Source: Ardenticatenaceae bacterium (GTDB taxonomy: Bacteria > Chloroflexota > Anaerolineae > Promineifilales > Promineifilaceae). Taken from it: a DNA stretch of 64,000 nt. Shown in pieces: positions 50,973 to 59,452 of the stretch. The stretch's first letter is position 1; every line of letters starts with the position of its first letter. The DNA lies in assembly GCA_020634435.1 (NCBI GenBank), contig JACKBS010000010.1, positions 1 to 64,000 on the forward strand, given 5' to 3'. The position numbers were made by a program, and so were the translations under genes. The notes below the pieces were generated by a model. The model ran no database searches and was not told the origin of the DNA. It was given only the letters and a program-made list of their open reading frames with translations.

Positions 50973-51884
50973 AGCGGTGCCAACACATGGCGCAGATTAA
51001 TCATCGCGAAGGCTATGTGGTGACCACCCAGAAAATTGGCATCCTCTCTATCGAATCTTACCAACAAGCCTCGGAATTTATCAATCCAGGCAAAGCTGCG
51101 TTCGCTGGCAAAGCGGTCTTTGTATACCGCTTCATCAAACAATCGTTTTGGGCCACGCTTGGCTCTCTTGCGATTGCGCTTGTTTTCCTTGATGTTGGGA
51201 ACGATATCATGATTGAAGCAGGTCTTGCGGGCATCTTTGGTGTCAAAGCCAGGATCAGCATTGAAATACGCACCAGCCACCTTCAACCCGATTTGTTTCA
51301 TTTGCTTGATAGCCGTTTGCAAATGCTCTTTTAGATTCCAAGCGTCGTTGTGGTTGCCCGCTACCAACTCTGTCGAGGCCACGATGTAACCATTGCGCTC
51401 GGTAAAGGGCAGGATGTTGGTCGTATTAGCTCGCTTGCGCCGCTGGTAGGCAACCGATTCGCCTCCCTTCTTGGCGATTGCATGACTGCCATCCTGGTTG
51501 AGCACCGATAAATCCAGGTCATCGATAATCGTCCTGATGCTACCTTGCCAAATACGTTTGTAACTGCCATCTCGACTCCATTTACGATGGTGATAGGCTA
51601 CCGCATCAGGGCTAATTTCTCTGCGAGATGGGTCTTGGACATCCGGTTGAATCGGTAGCGATTGCCACTGACAACCAGTGTGATAGCGGTAAAGAATGTA
51701 GTTAAACACTTTGTACAAATCAATCTGACATTCGTAGCCGCGCCGGGCGGTCGTGATAAATGGCCGAATGTGTTGCTCGAACTGCTCTTTGGTTATACTG
51801 GTAGGGATCGTGCTCATAGATATCGCCTTTGGTCGGGTTTTTATCTATGATGCACGATTCCTCCACTTTGAAAAGTTTCATTTA
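50956..51884 (-). mobile_element. IS5-like insertion sequence inside the DUF1801 gene
   Basis: About 929 bases bounded by imperfect 22-bp inverted repeats. The left end begins TAAATGAAACTTATTAGAGC. The complement of the right end begins TAAATGAAACTTTTCAAAGT, with 18 of 22 positions alike. TTCAAT lies close to both junctions (TA is alternatively present at both), as candidate target duplication. It contains one transposase gene and no ACGGCCGT. Confidence 0.82.
50969..51817 (-). CDS. IS5-family transposase
   Basis: 282 residues. An N-terminal helical part with YHTGCQWQSLP and HHRKWSRDGSYKRIWQ is typical of IS5 transposases. The DDE residues are probably Asp in VLNQDGSHAIAKKGGE, Asp in AGAYFNADPGFDTKDA and Glu in FASERSFAWIDKFRGLLVRF (the Y-x2-R-x3-E block). 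The frame is intact and the terminal repeats are preserved, so this looks like a recent insertion. Confidence 0.9.
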   Translation of the reverse strand: MSTIPTSITKEQFEQHIRPFITTARRGYECQIDLYKVFNYILYRYHTGCQWQSLPIQPDVQDPSRREISPDAVAYHHRKWSRDGSYKRIWQGSIRTIIDDLDLSVLNQDGSHAIAKKGGESVAYQRRKRANTTNILPFTERNGYIVASTELVAGNHNDAWNLKEHLQTAIKQMKQIGLKVAGAYFNADPGFDTKDARKTCFNHDIVPNIKENKRNRKRAKRGPKRLFDEAVYKDRFASERSFAWIDKFRGLLVRFDREDANFLGGHHIAFAMINLRHVLAPL

Positions 51885-52278
51885 CTTCAATAATTACCCG
51901 GAAAACATACGAAAAAAGCTGCTGTTTCTGCGGCAGCTAATCTTTGACACTGCGGTCGCAACAGAAGGCGTAGGCGAGTTAGAAGAAACCCTGAAATGGG
52001 GCGAACCTAGCTACCTGACCCCTCAAACAAAAAGCGGGAGTACGGTCCGAATCGGCTGGAAAGAAAGAAACGCAGACCAGTACGCCATGTATTTCAAATG
52101 CACGACAAATCTGGTGGAGACGTTCAGAGAAAAATATCCAACGCAATTCAAGTATGGCGGTAATCGGAGCATCATTTTTGATGCGGATGACGAGATACCT
52201 GTGCAAGAATTGTGCGACTGTATTGCCGTGGCGTTAACATATCACTTGCGGAAGAAAGCAAGAAAACGAAAGAAATGA
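51885..52278 (+). pseudogene. 3' fragment of the IS-disrupted DUF1801 gene
   Basis: The frame reads YFNNYPENIRKKLLFLRQLI, then EGVGELEETLKWGEPSYLT, SGSTVRIGWKE and a Lys/Arg-rich tail. This is the DUF1801 body that continues from the FENPEVTAVFN fragment at 50904. A start at 51847 inside the IS end could still allow translation of a near-complete domain, but its expression is doubtful. Confidence 0.85.
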
Positions 52279-52367
52279 CAGGGGAGTTGTATCAGCTTTC
52301 GCGGCAGCTGGTTGTCGGCTGCCGCAAAACGGTGTTGGCTTAACGGCCGTTCCTCACAACCATTCCT

Positions 52368-52787
52368 TTAAGCCGCTGGAGACGGAGCCAGCCCAAGCTG
52401 CTGCATCATAGCCAGATCATCGCCGTTCAACCAGCGCTCGACAATCTTTCCCGCTTCAAAGCGGTAAATCGTCATCCAGCTAATGTTAATAGGCTTATTC
52501 GTCGGCGGCTGGCCCATCCAGGGGCCAGTATTGGTTCCGGTTAGCCGGCCACGCGCTGCCACCATATTCCCCTCGGCAACGATGTCATCTACCTGCATCT
52601 GCATGTCTGGGAAAGCCATCCCGGCCACGGCCGAAAACTGTTTGAATTCATCCAACCCTTTGGCCGTGCCATGCGAGGCATGGTCTTGCACCTCGGTTGA
52701 GAACATCTCGTCAAGAATGGCGTAGTTGCCTTGATTAAGCGCGTCGTATAGGCGCTTCACTTTTTCTTTGTTTTCTATTGCAGACAT
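52368..52787 (-). CDS. SnoaL-like polyketide-cyclase-fold protein
   Basis: 139 residues from ATG 52787. MSAIENKEKVKRLYDALNQG and WMTIYRFEAGKIVERWLNGD are characteristic of the SnoaL/NTF2-fold ester-cyclase family. These are small alpha+beta barrels that bind hydrophobic substrates. It lies 10 bases after the oxidoreductase gene and is likely in the same TetR-controlled unit. The longer frame to 52973 overlaps the upstream gene and is rejected. Confidence 0.83.
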   Translation of the reverse strand: MSAIENKEKVKRLYDALNQGNYAILDEMFSTEVQDHASHGTAKGLDEFKQFSAVAGMAFPDMQMQVDDIVAEGNMVAARGRLTGTNTGPWMGQPPTNKPINISWMTIYRFEAGKIVERWLNGDDLAMMQQLGLAPSPAA

Positions 52788-52797
52788 TATTTTCTCC

Positions 52798-53478
52798 TTA
52801 TCTAACAACTTTGAAACTAAACATAGGCGTACCCAACGCGCCCCACAACCGCGCCCAGAGAGGCAACAGCATTTCAGAGCCGCGTGAGGTGGTGATGTCG
52901 CCCAGGTCAATGATGTCCTGCCAGCCGAAGCTCCGCAGCAGTTCTGTGACTTGCGCCTTTGCCCCGGTCTCATTTCCGCTGAGGAAGATCGTGTGGTCGC
53001 CGTCGGCCAGCTGGCTGGGGTCTACCATCAAATAAGCGTTCATCGTGTTGAGGGTCTTGACCACTTTCACATCGGGAAGCGCACGCTGAATCTGCTCGCC
53101 CAATGAGTCGTTGTTAGCGATGAAGAGGGAAGGTGGCATCCCTTGCGAAAAATCGAGCGGGTTGGCGATATCGATCAAGATTTTGCCGTTCAGATTGGCT
53201 TCTTCCACCGATTGCAACATTGCTAACGACCCGGCACCATTGGCAGCGTTGATGAGCATCTCACCGTGGGCAGCGGCCCCGGCGTGGGTGGCCAGTTTCA
53301 CCGCCGCATTCTCATTTTGCCAGACGCTGAACGGTGGATTGCCCATGCCGTCTGGCTCGGTGCGGGCGAGTGTCGCGGCAACGTCGCGGGTACCGATGAC
53401 CACATCATGGCCAAGCTGTGTGAGTTTATCGGCCAGAGCGCGGCCGACCATACCTGTTCCAAAGATTCCAATTTTCAT
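52798..53478 (-). CDS. NADP-dependent F420 oxidoreductase-like protein
   Basis: 226 residues from ATG 53478, preceded by AAGGAG. MKIGIFGTGMVGRALADKL is the dinucleotide-binding loop. VVIGTRD places Thr and Arg where NADP-specific members contact the phosphate. ILIDIANPLDFSQG and VVKTLNTMNAYLMVDP are family motifs of the F420H2:NADP oxidoreductase type, which also contains many non-F420 members. It is divergent from the TetR gene with operator palindromes between. Confidence 0.85.
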   Translation of the reverse strand: MKIGIFGTGMVGRALADKLTQLGHDVVIGTRDVAATLARTEPDGMGNPPFSVWQNENAAVKLATHAGAAAHGEMLINAANGAGSLAMLQSVEEANLNGKILIDIANPLDFSQGMPPSLFIANNDSLGEQIQRALPDVKVVKTLNTMNAYLMVDPSQLADGDHTIFLSGNETGAKAQVTELLRSFGWQDIIDLGDITTSRGSEMLLPLWARLWGALGTPMFSFKVVR

Positions 53479-53523
53479 TTTTATCTCCTTTTTTTGCTTT
53501 GCTGAATAGCTGAATTGTGTTAC

Positions 53524-53574
53524 GATACAAACCTGTATCATTGTTTTGCGATTATACGATACAGAACTGTATCG
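53524..53574. promoter_or_regulatory. Two TetR-type operator palindromes
   Basis: GATACAAACCTGTATC (53524-53539) and CGATACAGAACTGTATCG (53557-53574) share the half-site GATACA/TGTATC and lie between the divergent oxidoreductase and TetR genes. Autorepression plus control of the oxidoreductase/SnoaL pair is the expected arrangement. Confidence 0.85.
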
Positions 53575-53593
53575 TGTCAAGAGGAAATTTTGC

Positions 53594-54163
53594 ATGAAAA
53601 ATGTTAGCAGCGCCAAAGAGAAACTTTTTCAAACGGCCGTTCGCCTCTTTTATCAACGTGGATATCAGGCAACTGGCGTTGACACCATTGCCGCCGAATC
53701 AAGCGTAGGCAAGATGACGCTGTACCGCCATTTCCCGTCCAAAGACGACTTGATCGTGGCTTTTTTGCACGCAAGTGACGAAGAGTTTTGGGCATACTTT
53801 GAGTCAAGCACAGCGCAGGTGCCCACCGCTCGTGAAAAATTGCAAGCATTCTTCGAAGCTTTGCAGGCGTACACGCTCTCCCCTGATTGTTATGGTTGTC
53901 CTTTCCTCAACGTGGCCACAGAATTTCCTGAGCGAACCTATGCTGGCCATCAGGTAGCCATCGCGCACAAACAAGTTGTGCGTGAACGGTTTATGCAGTT
54001 AACTGAGGAAGCAGGGGCGCGTCAGCCGGAAGCGCTGGCCAATGCCTTGATGTTGTTGATGGATGGCGCTTACATGGCAGCGCGGATGTTTGGCAGTTCG
54101 CCAGCTAGCCCCGCTGCGAATGTTGCCGAAGCAGCCCGCCATTTGATTGATGCGTATTGTTAG
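53594..54163 (+). CDS. TetR-family transcriptional regulator
   Basis: 189 residues from ATG 53594, preceded by GAGGAAA. The HTH reads KLFQTAVRLFYQRGYQATGV and VGKMTLYRHFPSKDDLI. The ligand domain contains CYGCPFLNVATEF, a Cys-rich signature frequent in the TetR_C group near reactive-electrophile-responsive regulators. It probably represses itself and the divergent oxidoreductase operon. Confidence 0.92.
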   Translation: MKNVSSAKEKLFQTAVRLFYQRGYQATGVDTIAAESSVGKMTLYRHFPSKDDLIVAFLHASDEEFWAYFESSTAQVPTAREKLQAFFEALQAYTLSPDCYGCPFLNVATEFPERTYAGHQVAIAHKQVVRERFMQLTEEAGARQPEALANALMLLMDGAYMAARMFGSSPASPAANVAEAARHLIDAYC

Positions 54164-54250
54164 GAGAGAGCTTCTAGCAGTATGCCAAGGTTATTTTGTC
54201 GGTTGGCGTTGCGGCTTTAGCCGGTCACGTCTGGCTGAAGCCTAATCCCC

Positions 54251-54370
54251 ATCAACGAAAAGCTGGTCTGGGATTATGACATTCCCCCAAATGCACAAGA
54301 AAACGAAGCGTTTCGGGAATGGTAGGTAAAGCGTGTATTGACGCACTGATGGTTGATATGGATTTGGAGT
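54251..54370 (+). pseudogene. Possible remnant of a small DUF6922-like gene
   Basis: The reading INEKLVWDYDIPPNAQENEA then FREW, TAG, VKRVLTH resembles small proteins that start with LxWDYDI and continue RVLTHG. It is interrupted by TAG and TGA. The match is from memory of the pattern and the remnant is short. The rest of spacer 54164-54383 shows nothing else. Confidence 0.35.
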
Positions 54371-54383
54371 CATAACGGCCGTT

Positions 54384-55817
54384 TCAATCCCCCAGTGCAA
54401 ACATCTCAACCTCTGCCAACCCTGTATCTGTCACCGTTCCGGCGAACGCCACATCGGCCGAAATAGCGGGGTCATCATCCACATCCGGTTCCAGACTGAT
54501 TTGCACGCCTGTTACGTTGACGGCCAAGCTGTCCACCAGCACATCAGCATATGTGACACGGCCGTTTTCTACCAAAACCTCCGCCACATTTTCCGGCTCA
54601 GGCTGGTTGGCAAAGTTAAACCACAGCTCGTAATGCAATCCGTCTGGCGGTGGTGGCACCTCATCTAGCGACAGCGTGTAGCGGCGCAGATTGTTTCCGT
54701 CCGGTTCGGCAAAACGCAGCGACCCGGCAGGAACGGCCGTTTCAATCAGTTCGGCAGTGGGAACGGCCGTCTCCACCCCATCGCCCTCGCTCTTGCCCAG
54801 CCGCAATACCAACCCCACCACCAGCAACGCCAGCAGCAGACCCCCGCCCAGCAGCCAGGGCAGCAACGGCCGTTTCGCTCGGGTTACTTCACTTTGTGTC
54901 ATGGGCTTTTGTGGCAAAACGGCCGTCTTCGGCTGCAAAATCTGCGTTTGCACCGCGAGAGCAGGTTCAACCTTCCCAATCTCTAATCTCCAATCTCCAG
55001 TCTCCTTTTTTACCGCCTCCCACAATTCCACCGCCGATTGGTACCGCTCCTCCGGCTGCTTGGCCATCGCCTTGCTGAGAATCTCATCCACTGCTGGCGG
55101 CAGGTCTGGATTCAACGACAAGGCTGGGGGCAGTGGCTCCATCACCAGCTTCATGATGACCGAGAGAGGCGTTTCACCGAGATACGGCCGTCTGCCCGTT
55201 ACCATCTCATACAGCATTACCCCCAAACTGTAGATGTCGCTGCGGGCGTCGGTTTTCTGTCCCTGGGCGGCTTCTGGACTCATGTAGGCAGGCGTGCCCG
55301 CAATCGTACCGCTGATGGTCAGCGTGGCGTTGTCCAGTAGGCGCGTCAGGCCAAAATCGGTAATGACGGGATGCTGCTGAGCTACATCGGCAAACATGAT
55401 GTTGCCTGGCTTGATGTCGCGATGGATACGGCCGTTTTCATGCGCGTAGGCCAACGCGCCTGCCAATTTTGCCGTCAAGGCCAACGCCTCGGAAACCGGC
55501 AGGCTGCCACGCCGGTCCAGCACCGCCTCCAGCGTCTCCCCCTCAATGAAATCCATCACCATGTAATACCAGCCGTCGTCCACGTCAAAATCAATGACGC
55601 TGACGATGTGTGGGTGGCGCAGGCTGCCCAGCCCCTTCGCTTCACGCCTGAAGCGCTCCAGAAATTCACCATCCTCGGCCAGATGGCTGTGCAGCACTTT
55701 CACCGCCACCAGGCGGTCAACGGTTGGCTGGTATGCCTTGTAGACGTACGCCATGCCGCCCTTGCCCACCCGCTCCAGCAGTTCATATTTACCGAGATGT
55801 CGGCCTGTTAGGTCCAT
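54384..55817 (-). CDS. Hanks-type Ser/Thr protein kinase with extracytoplasmic RskA-like domain
   Basis: 477 residues from ATG 55817. The kinase domain (10-275) is complete: GKGGMAYVYKA loop, VAVKVL lysine, IHRDIKPGNIMF catalytic loop, ITDFGLTR and GTPAYMSPE. A linker contains TGDWRLEIG, encoded by a family B half-repeat (54977-55008) read in frame. A membrane helix (LLPWLLGGGLLLALLVVGLV) precedes an outer domain (LHYELWFNFANQ, ISLEPDVDDDPA). This domain resembles the core of the lipoproteins at 61082 and 62721. It lies 80 bases downstream of the patatin-FHA-ABC gene. It probably phosphorylates FHA ligands. Confidence 0.93.
   Translation of the reverse strand: MDLTGRHLGKYELLERVGKGGMAYVYKAYQPTVDRLVAVKVLHSHLAEDGEFLERFRREAKGLGSLRHPHIVSVIDFDVDDGWYYMVMDFIEGETLEAVLDRRGSLPVSEALALTAKLAGALAYAHENGRIHRDIKPGNIMFADVAQQHPVITDFGLTRLLDNATLTISGTIAGTPAYMSPEAAQGQKTDARSDIYSLGVMLYEMVTGRRPYLGETPLSVIMKLVMEPLPPALSLNPDLPPAVDEILSKAMAKQPEERYQSAVELWEAVKKETGDWRLEIGKVEPALAVQTQILQPKTAVLPQKPMTQSEVTRAKRPLLPWLLGGGLLLALLVVGLVLRLGKSEGDGVETAVPTAELIETAVPAGSLRFAEPDGNNLRRYTLSLDEVPPPPDGLHYELWFNFANQPEPENVAEVLVENGRVTYADVLVDSLAVNVTGVQISLEPDVDDDPAISADVAFAGTVTDTGLAEVEMFALGD
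54977..55008. repeat. Family B half-repeat read in frame inside the kinase linker
   Basis: CCAATCTCTAATCTCCAATC plus a CCAGTCTCC unit lies within the kinase coding region between the catalytic domain and the membrane helix. It adds roughly ten residues without breaking the frame. Confidence 0.8.
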
Positions 55818-55828
55818 TTCAAAATCCT

Positions 55829-55897
55829 TGAGATTGGGGATTAGAGATTGGAGATTGAAAAGTCTAGAAAATCTCCAATCTCTAATCTCTGATCTCC
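55829..55897. repeat. Palindromic spacer repeat, family B
   Basis: TTGAGATTGGGGATTAGAGA units are mirrored by AATCTCCAATCTCTAATCTC. It fills the spacer between the fusion gene and the kinase gene. The in-frame extension of the kinase frame to 55976 is produced by this repeat and is not coding. Confidence 0.85.
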
Positions 55898-58800
55898 CTA
55901 AACACGATCCAACCGCTTCACAAACAGCAGCGCACCCAGGACAAACAGCGCGCCCAGCGCCAACTGGTACCCCCAAAAGCGCAGCAAATCTGCTTCCAAA
56001 TTGCCGTAGGGCAAGAAAAGATCATCCGCCGGGACGGCCCGATTGGTGCAGGCGGGCGTGCCGGTTTCCACCAGCGCCAGCGAGTTCGGGTCTAGCGTGC
56101 CCGTGGTCGGGTCGATGGCCGCACCACTTGCATCTAACTCAAACTCATTGCCGCACACAATTGTTGCTTCCGCCTGCGCCAGGATGTCCACCGTGGTGCC
56201 CATCGCCAGCGTGGCCCAGCGGGTGGCGGCAATATAGCTCTGGAACTCAATCGGTTTGTCACGCAGATTGTGAATCGCGCCGCCAAAGATGTATTGGAAG
56301 AAAACGACGACGAGTACCAGGTAAACGGCCGTTGTCGAATCACGCGAAACGGCCGAAATAAACAGCCCCGTCGCCACCCCCGTCATCACCGTCAGCCAGA
56401 GTGTGATTAGTAGTTCCAAAAAGCCTTTGAACAGCACCCCGTTTTGCGGCAGCTCCACCTGCAACGACAAAATCAACAGGTAAAGCGCCACCTGCGCCAG
56501 GGCAAACAGGCCAAACACCAGGAACTTGCTGCCCAGGTATGGCAGCAGCCGCAGGTTCACCATCCGCTCCCGCAGATAAACCGAACGCTCTTTCAACAGC
56601 TCCTGCGAACCACCAAACGCGCCCACCAAAAACGCCAGAATACCCATGCCAAAGCCAAAAATCTGGGCGCTCACAGCGGGCAAGTAGTTGCTGCTCAGCG
56701 TTCCCGCCGCCTGCGCCGCATTGCCCAGAATGGCCGGGTCGCCTACAAACTCAAACGTCTCCGAGGCGGAGCCTTGCAATATGCCCACCAGTGGCATCAC
56801 CAGCAGGGCCACAAAAAAGGCAATCGGATCGCTTAGCGTCAGGCGGAACATGCGCTGCGACAGCGTAAGCAGTTGGCGCAGCCCCACCCCTGGCGTAAAT
56901 CGCTTTTGGCGCGACGGGCTGGTTGGCTGAGATGGTTTGGTTTGCTGCCGCCCAATCACATACTCCTGAAACGCGTCTGGCTTGCTCTGGGTAAACGTTT
57001 GCCGCCAGGCGCTGCCGTTGTGCTCAATCTTTTCGTAGATGTCGGCAAAATCATCTACCTGGAAGAATTCCTGTGCTGCCTGGGGCGGGCCAAAATAAAC
57101 CAGCTGCCCCTGTGACAGCAACCCGACGTGGTCTACCTGTACAATGTTGTCCGTGGCGTGGGTAATCAACACGATAGTGCGCCCTTCGTCGGCCATGCGG
57201 CGCAGGGTGTACATCAGCTTCTTTTCCAGACCCGGGTCCAGCCCGGAGCTGGGCTCATCGAGGAAGAATAGTTTGGGATCGGCGATGAGTTCGGCGGCGA
57301 TGCTGACGCGCTTGCGCTGGCCGCCGCTGAGCTTGTCGATGCGGGTGCGCCGGATGCGCTCGCTGTTCATGTCTACCGTTTGCAGCGCCTGGGCGATGCG
57401 CTCGTCCCGCTCGTCGGGGGTAATGTCTGAGGGCAGGCGTAGTTTAGCAGCAAAGCGTAGCGCATCCTCCACCTTTAGTGTGGCGGGAAGGATGTCGTAC
57501 TGGGGCACGTAGCCAATCTGGCTGCGGAAGCTGTCGTAGTTGGTGTAGAGATTACGGCCGTTTACCAACACCTGTCCCTCTGCCGGGCGAAATCCATTCA
57601 ACGCATCTAGCAGTGTGCTTTTGCCTGCGCCGCTGCCGCCCACCAGGGCCACAAACTCACGCGGCAGCACCGTCATGCTCACATCATCCAGAATGCGCAG
57701 CGGGCCGTTTTTGGTTTTTACGTCCTTGTGTACACCGACCACGTCCAGCCGGAATCCCTGGCTGTCAAACTGGGTCAGCGCCTCGCCGTCAAAGGTGAAG
57801 AGGTGTGGGCCGATTTGTACCACATCCCCGGCTTGCAGTTGGGCCACCCGCGTGGGTATGTCGTTAACCCAGATCGCTTCCACGCCAGCGGCAGCGCGCA
57901 GCGAATGGTGTCCCTCGCCAAACCGCTCTACGTAGGCGTGTTCACGGGCAATGGTGGGCGAATCCAGCACGATGTCGCACTCCGGGGCGCGGCCAATGGT
58001 GAGCCGTTCTATCTGAAGCAATTGCGTACTGGTGACGCCTGCGCCAAAGCCATCCAGTGGGGCGTGGGCTTCGTTGGGGTTGTGGAAAGTGAAGCCCACC
58101 GATTTGCCAAACCGCTCCTCGCCAATGCGCACAATGTCGCCATCGTGGATCGGTTCGGGTAGGTTGGGGCTGAGGCCGCGATTGTTAACCCGGGTGCCGT
58201 TGGTGCTGGCCAGATCGACCACCACAAAGCCTTGGGGTGTGCGGCGTAGGGCAAAATGCTGCCCGGAAACGAAGGCCAGGTCAGCTAAAACCAGGTCCGC
58301 GTCGGGGCTGCGGCCCACCAGGAAATCGTCGTGGCTGATTACGGCAGTTTCTTCCGCTTGCCCTGGTTTGTGAACTGTGAGGGAAACGGCCGTTGCCACG
58401 TCTAGCTTTTGGCTTCCCTGGTTATTTTCTTCTGCTTGGATTGTGACTGTCTGCATCATTTTTTCTCCATGGAGGGCGGGGGTTTCCGCTTTTGGTATCC
58501 CGTCCTGCCATATGAAATCTGGTAACTGCTCCCGCGCTGCCTTTACGCCAGCCGCGATAATTTGCGGGATTTTGTGGGTGTCTGTCAGGCCAACGTCTTC
58601 CTCAAACTGCACCATCACCGGCAAAATTTCGGCGTGGTGGGCCGCGTGGTGGAAGGCAAAGTTAGCCTTCCGCAAATTGTTAATCTGAATGCGTGCCATC
58701 CGCGCGGCGAATTGGCCAAGGGTGGAAACGGCCGTTTCAAATGGATTCTCAAACCCCACCGCCACAATCAAATTAGCCCCTTCGCGCACGGCCACATCCA

Positions 58801-59341
58801 CTGGCAGCGGGTTGGTCGCGCCACCATCAATGAGCGTACGGCCGTTCACTTCCCACGGAGCAAACACGATGGGAATGCCGATGCTGGCCCGAATGCCGTC
58901 CACCAGCCGCCCGCTGCTAATTGTTACCGGTTCGCCGCTGTGCAAATCCGTTGCTGCCAGGAACAGCGGCAGCTTGGTTTCGGCAAAGGTTGTATTGCCC
59001 AGCACATTTTCTAGCTGCTGCACAATCAACCGATCGTCGATAAGGCCAAAGCGCTCGGCGCGAAAGCCGAACAATCGGGGCAGCAGCGCCTGTCGAATTG
59101 AAGGCAAATGACGCTGCTGGGCCAATTCGGCCGTCCACAACTGTTGGGTGAGCGCCGCCGCCTCTTCCTGGCTGTAGCCTAGAGCGATGGCCGTGGCGTA
59201 CAGGCTGCCGCCGCTGCACCCTACCGTCAGGTCAATCGGGATGTTCGCTTCACGCAGCACCTGCCAAACGCCCAATGCGGCGGCACATTTCAGCCCGCCA
59301 GAGCCGATGACGAGGGCGGTGCGATTTGTGTTTTGCATCAT
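55898..59341 (-). CDS. Patatin + FHA + FHA + ABCG-type ABC transporter fusion
   Basis: 1147 residues. Residues 1-280 are a patatin-like phospholipase: oxyanion GSGGLKCAAALG, nucleophile Ser43 in GCSGG and Asp172 in IDGGATNP. FHA domain 1 (335-420) has VGRSPDADLVLAD and STNGTRVNN. FHA domain 2 (442-520) has IGRAPECDIVLD. The ABC ATPase follows: Walker A GGSGAGKST (568-576), signature LSGGQ (671-675), Walker B LFFLDEP. An ABCG-like membrane domain with about six helices ends the protein. FHA-FHA-ABC is the Rv1747 architecture; the lipase fusion is unusual. AAAGGGAA precedes the start. A free-standing patatin lies upstream and a kinase downstream. Confidence 0.93.
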   Translation of the reverse strand: MMQNTNRTALVIGSGGLKCAAALGVWQVLREANIPIDLTVGCSGGSLYATAIALGYSQEEAAALTQQLWTAELAQQRHLPSIRQALLPRLFGFRAERFGLIDDRLIVQQLENVLGNTTFAETKLPLFLAATDLHSGEPVTISSGRLVDGIRASIGIPIVFAPWEVNGRTLIDGGATNPLPVDVAVREGANLIVAVGFENPFETAVSTLGQFAARMARIQINNLRKANFAFHHAAHHAEILPVMVQFEEDVGLTDTHKIPQIIAAGVKAAREQLPDFIWQDGIPKAETPALHGEKMMQTVTIQAEENNQGSQKLDVATAVSLTVHKPGQAEETAVISHDDFLVGRSPDADLVLADLAFVSGQHFALRRTPQGFVVVDLASTNGTRVNNRGLSPNLPEPIHDGDIVRIGEERFGKSVGFTFHNPNEAHAPLDGFGAGVTSTQLLQIERLTIGRAPECDIVLDSPTIAREHAYVERFGEGHHSLRAAAGVEAIWVNDIPTRVAQLQAGDVVQIGPHLFTFDGEALTQFDSQGFRLDVVGVHKDVKTKNGPLRILDDVSMTVLPREFVALVGGSGAGKSTLLDALNGFRPAEGQVLVNGRNLYTNYDSFRSQIGYVPQYDILPATLKVEDALRFAAKLRLPSDITPDERDERIAQALQTVDMNSERIRRTRIDKLSGGQRKRVSIAAELIADPKLFFLDEPSSGLDPGLEKKLMYTLRRMADEGRTIVLITHATDNIVQVDHVGLLSQGQLVYFGPPQAAQEFFQVDDFADIYEKIEHNGSAWRQTFTQSKPDAFQEYVIGRQQTKPSQPTSPSRQKRFTPGVGLRQLLTLSQRMFRLTLSDPIAFFVALLVMPLVGILQGSASETFEFVGDPAILGNAAQAAGTLSSNYLPAVSAQIFGFGMGILAFLVGAFGGSQELLKERSVYLRERMVNLRLLPYLGSKFLVFGLFALAQVALYLLILSLQVELPQNGVLFKGFLELLITLWLTVMTGVATGLFISAVSRDSTTAVYLVLVVVFFQYIFGGAIHNLRDKPIEFQSYIAATRWATLAMGTTVDILAQAEATIVCGNEFELDASGAAIDPTTGTLDPNSLALVETGTPACTNRAVPADDLFLPYGNLEADLLRFWGYQLALGALFVLGALLFVKRLDRV

Positions 59342-59363
59342 TAATTCCCTTTCCGGCTAGGAG

Positions 59364-59452
59364 TAAACAGTAATCAGTAATCAGTAGGTCAGTATTCAGT
59401 TACTGACCACTGAATACTGTTTACTGACCACTGACTCACTGATGGCTGACTG
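59364..59452. repeat. Palindromic spacer repeat, family D (AGTAATCAGTA)
   Basis: AACAGTAATCAGTAATCAGT units are mirrored by CAGTTACTGACCACTGAATA-type sequence. It overlaps the last codons of the patatin gene (ending SKQYSVVSN), so the repeat now encodes that C-terminus. Confidence 0.82.

Noticed and set aside
55818..55976. Longer start for the Ser/Thr kinase
   Set aside because: The extension is translated palindromic repeat and overlaps the end of the fusion gene. ATG 55817 begins the normal kinase N-terminus.
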